A DNA stretch of 64,000 nucleotides from Alphaproteobacteria bacterium (GCA_030425395.1 JAUIAS010000003.1:107075-171074); one strand, 5' to 3'; counted from the first letter of the stretch, positions 16,859 to 25,721 are shown. Numbers and translations are program-made. Notes: generated from the sequence alone by a model not told the origin.

Positions 16859-18258
16859 CAGTAAGCCTCCTGTCGGGGTTCGCGGGTATCGGAAAGTGTG
16901 GCCGCAGCCGCGCGCGGGGCGAGCCCCATAAGCGTCAGCACCGGACCATGCGGCGCAGCTTTGGCCACGTCATCGGCCATTCTGGCCAGCGTTGTTGCAA
17001 TGATGCGTTGATCGGGGCGCGAGGCATTTTCCACCAGCGTCACCGGGGTCGCGCGGGCTGCCCCGTGCATGAGCATCCGGCCCTGAATGAACCGGGCCGC
17101 TTTGCGCCCCATATACACGCCCGCCACCTCGCCGGGACGCGATAGCGCGGCCCAGTCGTGATCGGCAAAGCCTTGCATGTCGTGCCCGGTCAGAAACCGC
17201 ACCGACGCATTGCGTCCGCGTCTGGTCAGGCTTTGACCGATGGCTGCCACCGCAGCCGAGGCCGCCGTGAGGCCCGGCACGATGTCATAGGAGTGTCCGG
17301 CTGTGGTCACGGCGTCCAGTTCTTCGTCCAGACGCCCGAATACCGTGGGATCGCCGGATTTCAATCGCACGACCTGCGCGCCTTTTGCGACATGGGCCAC
17401 AATCAGCGCGTTGATTTCTGTTTGTGACATTGCAGGGCCAAAGCCTTGCTTGCCTGCGTCGATCATCACGGCTTCGCGGCGGGCAAGGTCAAGGATCGCC
17501 TGTGGAACAAGCCTGTCATGGATCACCACATCGGCCTCGTCCAACAGACGCCGCGCGCGCAGGGTCAGGAGATCGGGCGCGCCCGGACCCGCCCCGACAA
17601 AGCTGACGTGCCCGTCGCGCGGCTTGCGGGACAAGTGGTCGTTGAGCAAGGCGTCAAGCGCCGGGCGCAATGCGTCGGCACCATCGTGCGCCGCGCGTGG
17701 TCCGGTCTTGAAGTAATAGTCCGACCAGAAATCGCGGCGTGCCCGGCCCAGAGGCAGCGCGTCGGCCAGATGCCGAAATGATTGCCCGATACGTGCCAAC
17801 AGACCGAGCGTGGACGGCAGGCGCGCCTCGAGTTCGGCCTTGATGGCGCGGGCCAGAACCGGTGCGGCACCTTCGGTGCCGATGGCGACGGTGACAGGAT
17901 CGCGGTCCACGATCGCAGGAGTGATGAACGCGCTGTCATTCAGATTGTCGACGATGTTCACCAAAGCCCCTTCGCGGTTCGCTATGGCAGCGGTGCGGGC
18001 ATCTTCGGCGGCATCTTCATCGGCGGCATAGAATAGCACGGCCCCGTGCACATCTCCGGCCCGCAACCGGCGCGGGACAAGCGTCAGACATCCCGCATCG
18101 GCCCAATCGATGATATCGGGGGCGGGATCGGGTGCATAGACTGTGATGGCCGCTTTGGTGCGCAACAATAAACGTAACTTGGCAAGTGCTGCGTCACCTC
18201 CGCCAGACACCACGACGTTGCGGTCTTCGAGGGCCACGAATATCGGGAAATGCCGCAT
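16858..18258 (-). CDS. cysG: Siroheme synthase (dehydrogenase/ferrochelatase and uroporphyrinogen methyltransferase)
   Basis: Bifunctional protein making siroheme, the cofactor of the neighbouring sulfite reductase, 466 residues. The N-terminal half is the precorrin-2 dehydrogenase/ferrochelatase (VVVSGGGDAALAKLRLLL, a Rossmann motif near residue 20). The C-terminal half is the SAM-dependent uroporphyrinogen III methyltransferase (VSFVGAGPGAPDLLTLRA, then VVRLKSGDPTVFGR and PGLTAASAAVAAIG). The ATG at 18258 is preceded by AGGAAC; an upstream in-frame ATG at 18288 would add ten non-conserved residues. First gene of the minus-strand cys operon, divergent from the Lrp-type regulator. Confidence 0.93.
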   Translation of the reverse strand: MRHFPIFVALEDRNVVVSGGGDAALAKLRLLLRTKAAITVYAPDPAPDIIDWADAGCLTLVPRRLRAGDVHGAVLFYAADEDAAEDARTAAIANREGALVNIVDNLNDSAFITPAIVDRDPVTVAIGTEGAAPVLARAIKAELEARLPSTLGLLARIGQSFRHLADALPLGRARRDFWSDYYFKTGPRAAHDGADALRPALDALLNDHLSRKPRDGHVSFVGAGPGAPDLLTLRARRLLDEADVVIHDRLVPQAILDLARREAVMIDAGKQGFGPAMSQTEINALIVAHVAKGAQVVRLKSGDPTVFGRLDEELDAVTTAGHSYDIVPGLTAASAAVAAIGQSLTRRGRNASVRFLTGHDMQGFADHDWAALSRPGEVAGVYMGRKAARFIQGRMLMHGAARATPVTLVENASRPDQRIIATTLARMADDVAKAAPHGPVLTLMGLAPRAAAATLSDTREPRQEAY

Positions 18259-18306
18259 CGTCTTGTTCCTTTTTGGCTGCGAGATCATCTATGATTGGCA
18301 GGAAAA

Positions 18307-18321
18307 TGGAACAAAATTCCA
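18307..18321. promoter_or_regulatory. Candidate Lrp-type operator between cysG and lrp
   Basis: A 15-bp dyad TGGAACAAAATTCCA (5-bp perfect arms around an A-rich centre) sits in the AT-rich 154-base divergent spacer, 49 bases upstream of the cysG ATG and 92 upstream of the regulator gene. Its length and AT-rich centre fit Lrp/AsnC sites. Binding is inferred. Confidence 0.5.
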
Positions 18322-18412
18322 ATAATATCCATATCAAGCATTCAAAAAGGGAAACTGTTCTGTTATTCCTACCGTCAAGGCAAGTTGATCTCGCGAAAAG
18401 GAAATTCACGGA

Positions 18413-18874
18413 ATGGCAGCGCGGATAGATGAAACAGATCGAAAAATCCTGTCTCTCCTTCAGGAGGACGCAAGCCGGTCTCTGGACGAAATTGCAAAGA
18501 CCGTGGGCAGTTCCAAGACACCCGTCTGGAACCGGATTCGCAAAATGCGCGAGGCAGGAATCATCGGCCAGCAAACCGTTATTCTGGACGCCGAGGCGCT
18601 TGGGATCGAGGCTTGCTTCTTTGTGTTGATCCGCACGTCTGAGCATGAGGCCGAATGGCAGCGAAAGTTTCTCAAGGCGCTGCAAGACCGGCCCGAAGTG
18701 CAGGAAGCCCACCGGCTTGCCGGGGATATCGACTATATCCTGAAGGTGCGGGTCAGGAACGCGCGCGCCTACGACGCCTTTTACCAAGCCCTGATCGCCG
18801 AAGTTCGGGTGCACAATGTGACCGCGCTTTTGTCGATGGAGGAGATCAAGTCGACGACGATGTTGCCGATTTGA
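18413..18874 (+). CDS. Lrp/AsnC-family transcriptional regulator
   Basis: DNA-binding regulator of 153 residues: an N-terminal winged helix-turn-helix (ETDRKILSLLQEDASRSLDE, then VGSSKTPVWNRIRKMREAGI) and a C-terminal RAM/ACT-like ligand domain (GDIDYILKVRVRNARAYDAF). It is transcribed away from the cysG operon and is the obvious candidate to control it, probably in response to a sulfur amino acid. That cognate pair is inferred from the divergent arrangement and the dyad in the shared spacer. The ribosome binding site is AAGGAAAT upstream of ATG 18413. Confidence 0.88.
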   Translation: MAARIDETDRKILSLLQEDASRSLDEIAKTVGSSKTPVWNRIRKMREAGIIGQQTVILDAEALGIEACFFVLIRTSEHEAEWQRKFLKALQDRPEVQEAHRLAGDIDYILKVRVRNARAYDAFYQALIAEVRVHNVTALLSMEEIKSTTMLPI

Positions 18875-19007
18875 AGGACCGCCACAGCTTGGGGGTCTTT
18901 CCCCCATGCAGGGCGCGGTGACATATGAAAGAAAATGATGCGCGTCGCCCGTCCCTGATGGATCGGGGCTCTGGTCAAGCGTGACGCGGCTTTGGTAGGA
19001 TTTCGCC

Positions 19008-20762
19008 ATGAACCGGTTGATCCTTTCCCGTGGCGCAGTGATCGCCGGAATAACCCTTTGCGTTCTCGGGCTGTCCACGATCGTGTGGCAGGTCGGATAC
19101 CGCGCGGCGCTTGACCGGCTGGCGGGGCAGGCAGAGGCGGATCTGATGTTGGCGGGAGATCGTCTCAGCACCCGTTTGCAGCGTTATCAGGAACTTGCAG
19201 TGATGATGGCGGATCATCCAGCGATGGAGGATCTGTCCACAACCGACCGGCGTGCGGCTGCGGCGCGCTTGATGCTTCGGGTTGCGGATCGGACCGGGGC
19301 GCTTGATCTTCTGTTCGCGGATCGCTTCGGAACGGTTCTGGCGGCGGCGCACGGGTTTTCCGTCACGGGGCTGGCCCAAACCCGACATTTCGAGCGGGCC
19401 ATGCATGGCGCATTGGGGAGCGAATTCGGCATCAAGCGCCCTTTGGATCGCCGCGCCTACTATTATGCGGCACCGGCCTTTGGCGCTGATGGCCGGGTGC
19501 GCGGTGCCTTGGTTGTGGCTGTGGATGTCGAAGCGGTCGAACAAACCTGGTCGGGAAGCGTGCCCGCCGTCTACTTCACGGATGCGGAGGGGGAGGTATT
19601 CATATCCAACCGCTCCGAAATTCTGGGCTGGCGCAAGACCGATGATGGACCCGCGGTGGCCCCGGTGGGCGAGGGGCGACAGGCCGAGGTCAATCGTATC
19701 GCAGGCCACGAGATCTGGACCATGGATTGGGGGCCGTATCTGCCAAGGCGCGCCTTGCATCTTGTGTGGCCCCTGCCGGTGATCGGAATGACGGGCGAGG
19801 TATTGCTGGACGTGGCACCGGCACGGCGGCTGGCGACCTTGCAGGCAGCGATGGTGGCGGCGATCGTGTTGGCTTTCGGGGCCATTCTGTTTCTGGCGAC
19901 GGAACGCCGCCGCACGCTGGCGCGCGCGAATGCCGTTCTTGAAACCCGTGTGGCAGAACGCACGCGCGCGCTGTCGCAGACCAACAAGGCCCTGCGCCGA
20001 GAGGTGGCCGAACGTCAGGAGGCCGAGGCCGCGTTGAAGCGCGCGCAGGCGGATTTGGTGCAGGCCGGTAAGCTGACCGCGCTGGGCCAGATGAGCGCGG
20101 GTATCAGCCATGAGCTGAATCAGCCGTTGATGGCGATCCAGTCGTTTGCCGATAACGCACGGCAATTCATTGACCGGGGCCAGGTGGATGTGGCGGCGGG
20201 TAATCTGGGGCGTATCGCAGATCTGGCCCGGCGCATGGCCCGGATCATCCGCAACCTTCGCGCCTTTGCCAGACAGGAAAGCGAACCGGCGTCTCGCGTG
20301 GATATCGTCAAGACACTGGAAGTGGCGGTTGAACTCACCCAGACGCGTTTGGACCAGGACGGCGTTGCCTTGCATTGGACGCGGCCAGACAGGGCAATCT
20401 GGGTGCAGGGGGGCGAGGTGCGCCTGTCGCAGGTTTTTGTGAACCTGATCAACAACGCCGCGGATGCGATGGCAATGAGTGCCGATCCAAACATCACCAT
20501 TTCCGTGCACTGCACAGGCCCGACCGTCATTGTGGATGTCTCCGACACCGGACCGGGTATTGACGAGCCGGAAAAGATTTTCGATCCCTTCTATACCACC
20601 AAGGAAGTGGGGGCCTCGGAAGGAATGGGGCTGGGGCTTTCGATTTCTTATGGTCTGGTGCAAAGTTTTGGGGGTGCGATCCGGGGCCGCAACCGTGCAG
20701 AAGGGGGCGCGGTGTTTTCGGTGCAACTGGCCCAATGGCAAGAGAAAGACGCCGCTGAATGA
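19008..20762 (+). CDS. dctB: C4-dicarboxylate sensor histidine kinase
   Basis: Inner-membrane sensor kinase of the DctB type, 584 residues. Seen: a first membrane helix at residues about 8-28, a periplasmic PAS-like (CACHE) sensing domain to about 280, a second helix about 281-300, a coiled linker (ARANAVLETRVAERTRAL), then HisKA with SAGISHELNQPLMAIQSF (phosphorylated His368) and HATPase_c with NNAADA, DTGPGID and GMGLGLSIS. Overlaps the response regulator gene (ATGA at 20759-20762). The TRAP transporter genes 1.6 kb downstream identify the likely signal as C4-dicarboxylates. Confidence 0.9.
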   Translation: MNRLILSRGAVIAGITLCVLGLSTIVWQVGYRAALDRLAGQAEADLMLAGDRLSTRLQRYQELAVMMADHPAMEDLSTTDRRAAAARLMLRVADRTGALDLLFADRFGTVLAAAHGFSVTGLAQTRHFERAMHGALGSEFGIKRPLDRRAYYYAAPAFGADGRVRGALVVAVDVEAVEQTWSGSVPAVYFTDAEGEVFISNRSEILGWRKTDDGPAVAPVGEGRQAEVNRIAGHEIWTMDWGPYLPRRALHLVWPLPVIGMTGEVLLDVAPARRLATLQAAMVAAIVLAFGAILFLATERRRTLARANAVLETRVAERTRALSQTNKALRREVAERQEAEAALKRAQADLVQAGKLTALGQMSAGISHELNQPLMAIQSFADNARQFIDRGQVDVAAGNLGRIADLARRMARIIRNLRAFARQESEPASRVDIVKTLEVAVELTQTRLDQDGVALHWTRPDRAIWVQGGEVRLSQVFVNLINNAADAMAMSADPNITISVHCTGPTVIVDVSDTGPGIDEPEKIFDPFYTTKEVGASEGMGLGLSISYGLVQSFGGAIRGRNRAEGGAVFSVQLAQWQEKDAAE

Positions 20763-21991
20763 TGCAACGTCCCAAGGTTCTGATCGTGGATGATGATGCC
20801 GCCGTGCGCGATGCGCTGGTGCAGACGCTGCAACTGGCCGATCACGCGCCGATCGCTGCGGGGTCGTTTGTCGTTGCCCGCGATCATGTGACCCGCGATT
20901 TTGCCGGCGTGATCCTGTCGGACATTCGCATGCCGGGGCGGGACGGGTTTCACCTTCTGGCCCATGTCCGGGCGGTCGACGACGAATTGCCGGTCATCCT
21001 GCTCACCGGGGAAGGCGATATTCCCATGGCGGTTTCCGCGATGGAAAAGGGGGCCTTTGATTTTCTCGAAAAACCCTGTGCGCCCGATGATTTGTTGCGG
21101 GTGCTCGGGCGGGCGATCGCGGCCCGGAAGGCGGTTCTTGCGGCGCGTGCCGATCGCGCGCGCGCCGAAGCGGGTGATCCTGCGGCGCGGCTGATCTATG
21201 GTGTGTCCGATCTGGCCGAAGGCTTGCGCGCGCGGGTGCGCCGCGTGGCTCTGACCGACACAGAAGTACTGGTCTCAGGCGCGCCCGGAACCGGTGTTTC
21301 CAAGGTAGCCGAGGTGATCCACCTGTGTTCGGCCCGCGCCAAGGGCCCGTTTGAGAAACGCTCAGCCAGCGGGCTGGATCGAACCGCCCTTGCCGACGCC
21401 CTGCGCGCCAGCACCGGTGGCAGCCTGTTTCTGGATCAGGTGGACAGAATGCCTGCGGATACGCAATTCGCTCTGGCCGAGGTTTTGGAACAGGGTAGCG
21501 ATGTGCGGGTCATCGCAGGCAGCACCGCCGATCCCGATCAGGCGGGCGCAGAGGAGTGGATCGTTCAGGATCTGTATTACAGGCTGCAGGTGATGACGGT
21601 CCGCATTCCAGCGCTTGCCGAACGGCCCGAAGATATCCCGGTGCTCTATCGCCATTACGTGGCCCAAGCCGCAGAGCAGTCGGGCATTCCTGTCCCGGAA
21701 CTGTCACCGGGACATCTGGCAGGCTTGATGGCGCAGGATTGGCCGGGCAATGCCCGGTCGCTGATGAGCGCGGCAATGCGTTTCGTTTTGGGCATGCCCG
21801 AGGATGCGGATCCCGATGACGGGCTCGGGCTTGTCGAGCAGATGGCCCGGGTCGAGCGGTCCTTGCTGGTATCGGCGCTGGGGCGTCACAACGGGCGCGC
21901 CTCGGACGCGGCCAAGGCGCTGAAACTGCCACGCAAGACGTTCTATGACAAGCTGGCGAAATACGGGCTCAAGCCCGAGGATTTCCGCTGA
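20759..21991 (+). CDS. dctD: C4-dicarboxylate response regulator with degenerate AAA+ domain
   Basis: NtrC-family response regulator, 410 residues. Receiver domain (acid pocket VDDDAA, phospho-acceptor Asp55 in SDIRMPGRDG, threonine in LLTGEGD), central AAA+-derived domain, and a C-terminal Fis-type HTH (GRASDAAKALKLPRKTFYDK). The central domain is altered: Walker A reads GAPGTGVSKVA (no lysine where GESGTGKE is usual), Walker B reads LFLDQVDRM, and the GAFTGA loop that contacts sigma-54 cannot be found. It therefore probably does not activate sigma-54 promoters by ATP hydrolysis. About 30-40 residues shorter than classical DctD. Probably binds the two operators upstream of dctP. Confidence 0.87.
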   Translation: MMQRPKVLIVDDDAAVRDALVQTLQLADHAPIAAGSFVVARDHVTRDFAGVILSDIRMPGRDGFHLLAHVRAVDDELPVILLTGEGDIPMAVSAMEKGAFDFLEKPCAPDDLLRVLGRAIAARKAVLAARADRARAEAGDPAARLIYGVSDLAEGLRARVRRVALTDTEVLVSGAPGTGVSKVAEVIHLCSARAKGPFEKRSASGLDRTALADALRASTGGSLFLDQVDRMPADTQFALAEVLEQGSDVRVIAGSTADPDQAGAEEWIVQDLYYRLQVMTVRIPALAERPEDIPVLYRHYVAQAAEQSGIPVPELSPGHLAGLMAQDWPGNARSLMSAAMRFVLGMPEDADPDDGLGLVEQMARVERSLLVSALGRHNGRASDAAKALKLPRKTFYDKLAKYGLKPEDFR

Positions 21992-22104
21992 TTTCGGCTG
22001 CATTGCGGCGTGGAACTTGTCGGGCCGATGTCTATTTGTGAATGGGCCACAGAAGAGCGGCGCGAATCATGAACGTCTGTGCCTGACAGTGATTCGCTGG
22101 ATAC

Positions 22105-22122
22105 TGTGCGGATTTCCGCACA
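22105..22122. promoter_or_regulatory. DctD-type operator, site 1
   Basis: An 18-bp near-perfect palindrome, TGTGCGGATTTCCGCACA, resembling known rhizobial DctD upstream activating sites. It lies about 230 bases upstream of the dctP start. Confidence 0.7.
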
Positions 22123-22137
22123 ATGCGTCACTTTCCT

Positions 22138-22155
22138 CGTGTGGAATTTCGCACA
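22138..22155. promoter_or_regulatory. DctD-type operator, site 2
   Basis: CGTGTGGAATTTCGCACA matches site 1 at 14 of 18 positions. The two centres are 33 bases apart, close to three helical turns, as expected for cooperative binding on one DNA face. Confidence 0.65.
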
Positions 22156-22352
22156 AAATTTTCTGTCCCCGGAGCACCTCATGCCGCAAATATCCGCAAT
22201 ACGCTGAAATTATGGGTGAAATCGGAACGTCATCGGCAGCCCTCACAAACTGTTGAGAAGCGCGGCCCGTGCCGCTTCACTCTGGCCAGCGCACCGAATC
22301 CGGTGTGGCCGCGGGATGTCCCGCATGGACCAAATATCGGGAGGAGTAACCG

Positions 22353-23354
22353 ATGAAATTTCTTGCAACCGCAGCAACAGCGCTCGCCCTCAGTGTGACC
22401 GCATCCGCCGGTTTTGCCGCATGTGACGATGGCGAAATCGTCATCAAGTTCAGCCACGTCACCAACACCGACCGTCACCCCAAGGGGATCGCGGCCTCGT
22501 TGCTTCAGACACGCGTGAACGAAGAGATGAACGGCAAGGCATGCCTTGAGGTGTTCCCGAACTCGACCCTCTACAACGATGACCAGGTGCTTGAGGCAAT
22601 GCTTCAGGGCGACGTGCAGCTTGCTGCGCCTTCGCTTTCGAAGTTCGAACAGTTCACCAAGAAGTTCCGCATCTTCGATCTGCCTTTCATGTTCAAGAAC
22701 ATCGAAGCCGTGGATACGTTCCAGAATTCCGAAACCGGACAGGCGATGAAAGAAGCCATGGTGCGCCGCGGTCTGCTGGGTTTGCAGTTCTGGCACAATG
22801 GCATGAAAAACATGTCTGCCAACAAGCCGCTGATCTCGCCCTCCGACGCAAACGGCCTGAAATTCCGCGTGCAAAACTCGGACGTGCTCAAGGCGCAGAT
22901 GTCGGCAATGGGTGCCAGCCCGCAGCCGATGGCGTTTTCCGAAGTCTACGGCGCGCTTCAGACCGGGGTTGTCGATGGACAGGAAAACACATGGTCCAAC
23001 ATCTATGGCCAGAAGTTCTTTGAAGTGCAGGACGGCATCACCGAAACCAACCACGGCATCATCGATTATATGGTCGTGACCAACGTTGACTGGTGGGAAA
23101 GCCTTGACGCGGATGTGCGCGATCAGCTGGCCACAATCCTTGCCGAAGTGACCGAAACCCGTAACTCCGAATCCACCCGTGTGAACGCCGAGGCAAAGCA
23201 GGCGATCATTGATGCCGGTGGTGTTGTCCGCGCGCTCACCGCCGAGCAGCGTCAGGAATGGGTCGATGTGATGAAGCCCGTTTGGGACCAGTTCCGCGAT
23301 GACGTGGGTCAGGAAAACATCGACGCCGCACAGGCGATCAACGCCGGTCTGTGA
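22353..23354 (+). CDS. dctP: TRAP C4-dicarboxylate transporter, substrate-binding protein
   Basis: Periplasmic binding protein of a sodium-coupled TRAP importer, 333 residues. Signal peptide MKFLATAATALALSVTASAG with cleavage probably after GFAA. Seen: the DctP-type N-terminus EIVIKFSHVTNTDRHPKG, the LFDLPF-like segment RIFDLPFMF, and the family arginine region LKFRVQNSDVLKAQMSAMGA, followed by GVVDGQENTWSNIY. Succinate, malate and fumarate are the expected ligands from the family and the DctB/DctD neighbours. A hairpin terminator follows the gene, which would make the binding protein more abundant than the membrane subunits. Confidence 0.93.
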   Translation: MKFLATAATALALSVTASAGFAACDDGEIVIKFSHVTNTDRHPKGIAASLLQTRVNEEMNGKACLEVFPNSTLYNDDQVLEAMLQGDVQLAAPSLSKFEQFTKKFRIFDLPFMFKNIEAVDTFQNSETGQAMKEAMVRRGLLGLQFWHNGMKNMSANKPLISPSDANGLKFRVQNSDVLKAQMSAMGASPQPMAFSEVYGALQTGVVDGQENTWSNIYGQKFFEVQDGITETNHGIIDYMVVTNVDWWESLDADVRDQLATILAEVTETRNSESTRVNAEAKQAIIDAGGVVRALTAEQRQEWVDVMKPVWDQFRDDVGQENIDAAQAINAGL

Positions 23355-23373
23355 TCGCGTAAAGAAGAACCTG

Positions 23374-23406
23374 CCCGGCCTTTCCTGAGCGGGAGGCCGG
23401 GTTTTT
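23374..23406 (+). terminator. Intercistronic terminator between dctP and dctQ
   Basis: An 8-bp perfect stem (CCCGGCCT / AGGCCGGG) with a 12-base loop is followed by TTTTTC. It lies 19 bases after the dctP stop and about 30 before dctQ, so it should reduce read-through into dctQM. Confidence 0.8.
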
Positions 23407-23436
23407 CATACCGCGACATCCTGGGAGGATCGGTGT

Positions 23437-24126
23437 ATGTCATCGGAATATCGGGCGCAGAGTCCGCTTGGTCAGGTCGTGAACGAGATCGAGGAAAACG
23501 CGATTGCGCTCCTGCTCGGGCTTATGACCATCATCACATTCATCAACGTCGTCTTGCGATACGGGTTCAATACTGGCCTGATCTGGGGTCTGGAGGCGGT
23601 GACCTTCCTGTTTGCGTGGCTTGTGCTGTTCGGGGTGAGTTATGCCGTCAAGATCACTGCCCATCTGGGTGTTGACGCGATCATAAACCTGTTTTCGCGC
23701 CCGGTTCGGCGTATCTTTGCCCTTGCCGCGGCGGTGATCTGCATTGTTTATGCCGGGCTGCTTCTCAAGGGGGCTTGGGATTATTGGGCGAACTTTGCCA
23801 ATCTTCCCCAGACAACCGGACGGTGGTTTCCCACTGGCCTGGAAGAGATGAAGCGCACGTCGTATCGCGGCTGGTACGAAACAGTAGACATTCCTTTCCC
23901 GGAATGGCTGCGCTGGATCCAGCCGATCATGAACGATGGCGAAGATTATGAAAAAATTCCGCGCTTTATTCCATATGCGATGCTGCCTTTCGGTATGGCG
24001 TTGTTGCTGTTCCGGTTCTGTCAGGCCTTTGCCCGCATCTGGACCGGACAATCCGAAAGCCTGATTGTCAGCCACGAAGCTGAAGACGCAGTTGATGAGG
24101 TCGCGCACCTCAACCGGGAGAACTGA
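23437..24126 (+). CDS. dctQ: TRAP transporter small permease subunit
   Basis: Four-helix inner-membrane subunit of the TRAP importer, 229 residues. Helices lie at about residues 22-42, 52-72, 88-108 and 178-198. The first pair carries the DctQ features FINVVLRYGFNTGLIWGLEA and FAWLVLFGVSYAVK. A longer than usual periplasmic loop (about residues 110-175, rich in Trp and Pro) separates helices 3 and 4. A GGGAGGAT ribosome binding site precedes ATG 23437. Three bases separate it from dctM. Confidence 0.92.
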   Translation: MSSEYRAQSPLGQVVNEIEENAIALLLGLMTIITFINVVLRYGFNTGLIWGLEAVTFLFAWLVLFGVSYAVKITAHLGVDAIINLFSRPVRRIFALAAAVICIVYAGLLLKGAWDYWANFANLPQTTGRWFPTGLEEMKRTSYRGWYETVDIPFPEWLRWIQPIMNDGEDYEKIPRFIPYAMLPFGMALLLFRFCQAFARIWTGQSESLIVSHEAEDAVDEVAHLNREN

Positions 24127-24129
24127 TCC

Positions 24130-25506
24130 ATGGAAGTCGCAATCCTTTTTACCATGGTGATCGGCCTGATGCTGGTGGGCGTTCCCATCGCCGTCAGCCT
24201 TGGCCTGTCCTCAATCGTGTTTCTTTTGGCCCTGTCGGATACGTCGCTGGCGTCGGTGGCTCAATCGCTGTTTCAGGCAATGGCCGGGCACTATACCCTG
24301 CTGGCCATCCCGTTCTTTATCCTTGCGTCCAGCTTTATGTCGACAGGTGGCGTGGCCCGGCGGATCATCCGGTTTTCCATCGCCTTGGTCGGGCATTTCC
24401 CCGGTGGTCTGGCGATTGCGGGTGTGTTTGCCTGTATGCTGTTTGCCGCGCTGTCGGGATCGTCGCCGGCCACGGTTGTTGCAATCGGGTCCATCGTGAT
24501 CGCGGGTATGCGTCAGGTTGGCTACTCCAAGGATTTCGCGGCGGGTGTGATCGCCAACGCGGGCACGCTGGGCATCCTGATCCCGCCGTCCATCGTGATG
24601 GTGGTCTATGCCTCGGCCACGGATGTGTCGGTGGGACGGATGTTCCTCGCCGGTGTCATTCCCGGCATTATGGCGGGCATGATGCTGATGCTGACAATCT
24701 ACGGCATCGCCAAGGTGCGCAACCTGCCCAAGGGAGAATGGCTCGGCTGGGGCGAAGTGTTTGCTTCGGGTCGTGAAGCGGGCTGGGGCCTGTTCCTGAT
24801 CGTGATCATTCTGGGCGGCATCTATGGCGGTATCTTTACCCCGACCGAGGCGGCAGCCGTGGCAGCGGTCTATGCCTTCTTCATCGCCAGCTTTGTCTAC
24901 CGTGACATGGGGCCGCTCAGCCGTCCCGAAGGCGAGCGCAACCTGACGCTGCTTGAGAAGCCTCTTGCCTTGCTGACGGCGATTGTGCACCGCGACACGC
25001 GCAAGACGCTGTTCGAGGCGGGCAAGCTGACCGTGACGCTGATGTTCATCATCGCAAACGCGTTGATCCTCAAGCATGTGCTGACCGATGAACAGATCCC
25101 GCAGCAGATCGCGGCCGCGATGCTGGACGCAGGGTTCGGGGCGATCATGTTCCTTGTGATCGTGAACGTGATCCTTTTGATCGGCGGTCAGTTCATGGAG
25201 CCGTCGGGCCTGATCGTGATCGTGGCACCGCTGGTGTTCCCGATCGCAATCGAACTGGGCATCGACCCGATCCATCTGGGCATCATCATGGTGGTGAATA
25301 TGGAAATCGGGATGATCACACCACCGGTGGGGCTCAACCTGTTCGTGACCTCCGGGGTGGCGGGTATGCCAATGATGCGCGTGGTGCGCGCGGCGTTGCC
25401 GTTCCTCGCAGTGTTGTTCGTGTTCCTGATCATGGTGACCTATATCCCATGGCTGTCCACATTCCTGCCGACCTACTTCATGGGGCCGGAAATCATTGTG
25501 AAATAA
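24130..25506 (+). CDS. dctM: TRAP transporter large permease subunit
   Basis: Twelve-helix transport subunit, 458 residues, driving uptake with the sodium gradient. Seen: the DctM signature regions LSGSSPATVVAIGSIVIAGM and GVIANAGTLGILIPPSIVMV, and near the C-terminus NMEIGMITPPVGLNLFVTSG. It is about 30 residues longer than the common ~430, because of a hydrophilic insertion at about residues 255-300 (RPEGERNLTLLEKPLALLTA). Third gene of the dctPQM unit, closed by a strong terminator. Confidence 0.93.
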   Translation: MEVAILFTMVIGLMLVGVPIAVSLGLSSIVFLLALSDTSLASVAQSLFQAMAGHYTLLAIPFFILASSFMSTGGVARRIIRFSIALVGHFPGGLAIAGVFACMLFAALSGSSPATVVAIGSIVIAGMRQVGYSKDFAAGVIANAGTLGILIPPSIVMVVYASATDVSVGRMFLAGVIPGIMAGMMLMLTIYGIAKVRNLPKGEWLGWGEVFASGREAGWGLFLIVIILGGIYGGIFTPTEAAAVAAVYAFFIASFVYRDMGPLSRPEGERNLTLLEKPLALLTAIVHRDTRKTLFEAGKLTVTLMFIIANALILKHVLTDEQIPQQIAAAMLDAGFGAIMFLVIVNVILLIGGQFMEPSGLIVIVAPLVFPIAIELGIDPIHLGIIMVVNMEIGMITPPVGLNLFVTSGVAGMPMMRVVRAALPFLAVLFVFLIMVTYIPWLSTFLPTYFMGPEIIVK

Positions 25507-25532
25507 CCAGTCGCGCAAGGGTAAGCGCAGCT

Positions 25533-25567
25533 GCCGGTCCCGCGCGATGTGCGGGGCCGGCTTTTTT
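25533..25567 (+). terminator. Rho-independent terminator after dctM
   Basis: An 11-bp stem with one mismatch (GCCGGTCCCGC / GCGGGGCCGGC), a 7-base loop and six T residues, 26 bases after the dctM stop. Confidence 0.88.
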
Positions 25568-25721
25568 GTGGTTGGCGGGGTATTGGGTATTTGGAACGAG
25601 AAAGAAACAGGGCGCGCGCCTGAGGCTCAGGGCGTTCCTGTTTTGGGGAGAGAGGCCTGCAGCCGGTTCGGAGCGGTGCGTTCCCGGCCCCGGTCGGGGG
25701 CGAGGTGTCGGCGGGTGCCCT

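Larger units (their letters stand above)
21992..22352 (+). promoter_or_regulatory. Control region upstream of dctP
   Basis: This 361-base gene-free stretch contains two DctD-type operators (22105-22122 and 22138-22155). I searched it by eye for a sigma-54 element (TGGCAC-N5-TTGC spacing) and found no convincing one. The dctP ribosome binding site GGGAGGAG lies at its right end. Confidence 0.65.

Noticed and set aside
24211..25518. A 435-codon frame antisense to dctM
   Set aside because: Composed mainly of His, Arg, Asp and Gln, the mirror image of membrane codons; not a real protein.
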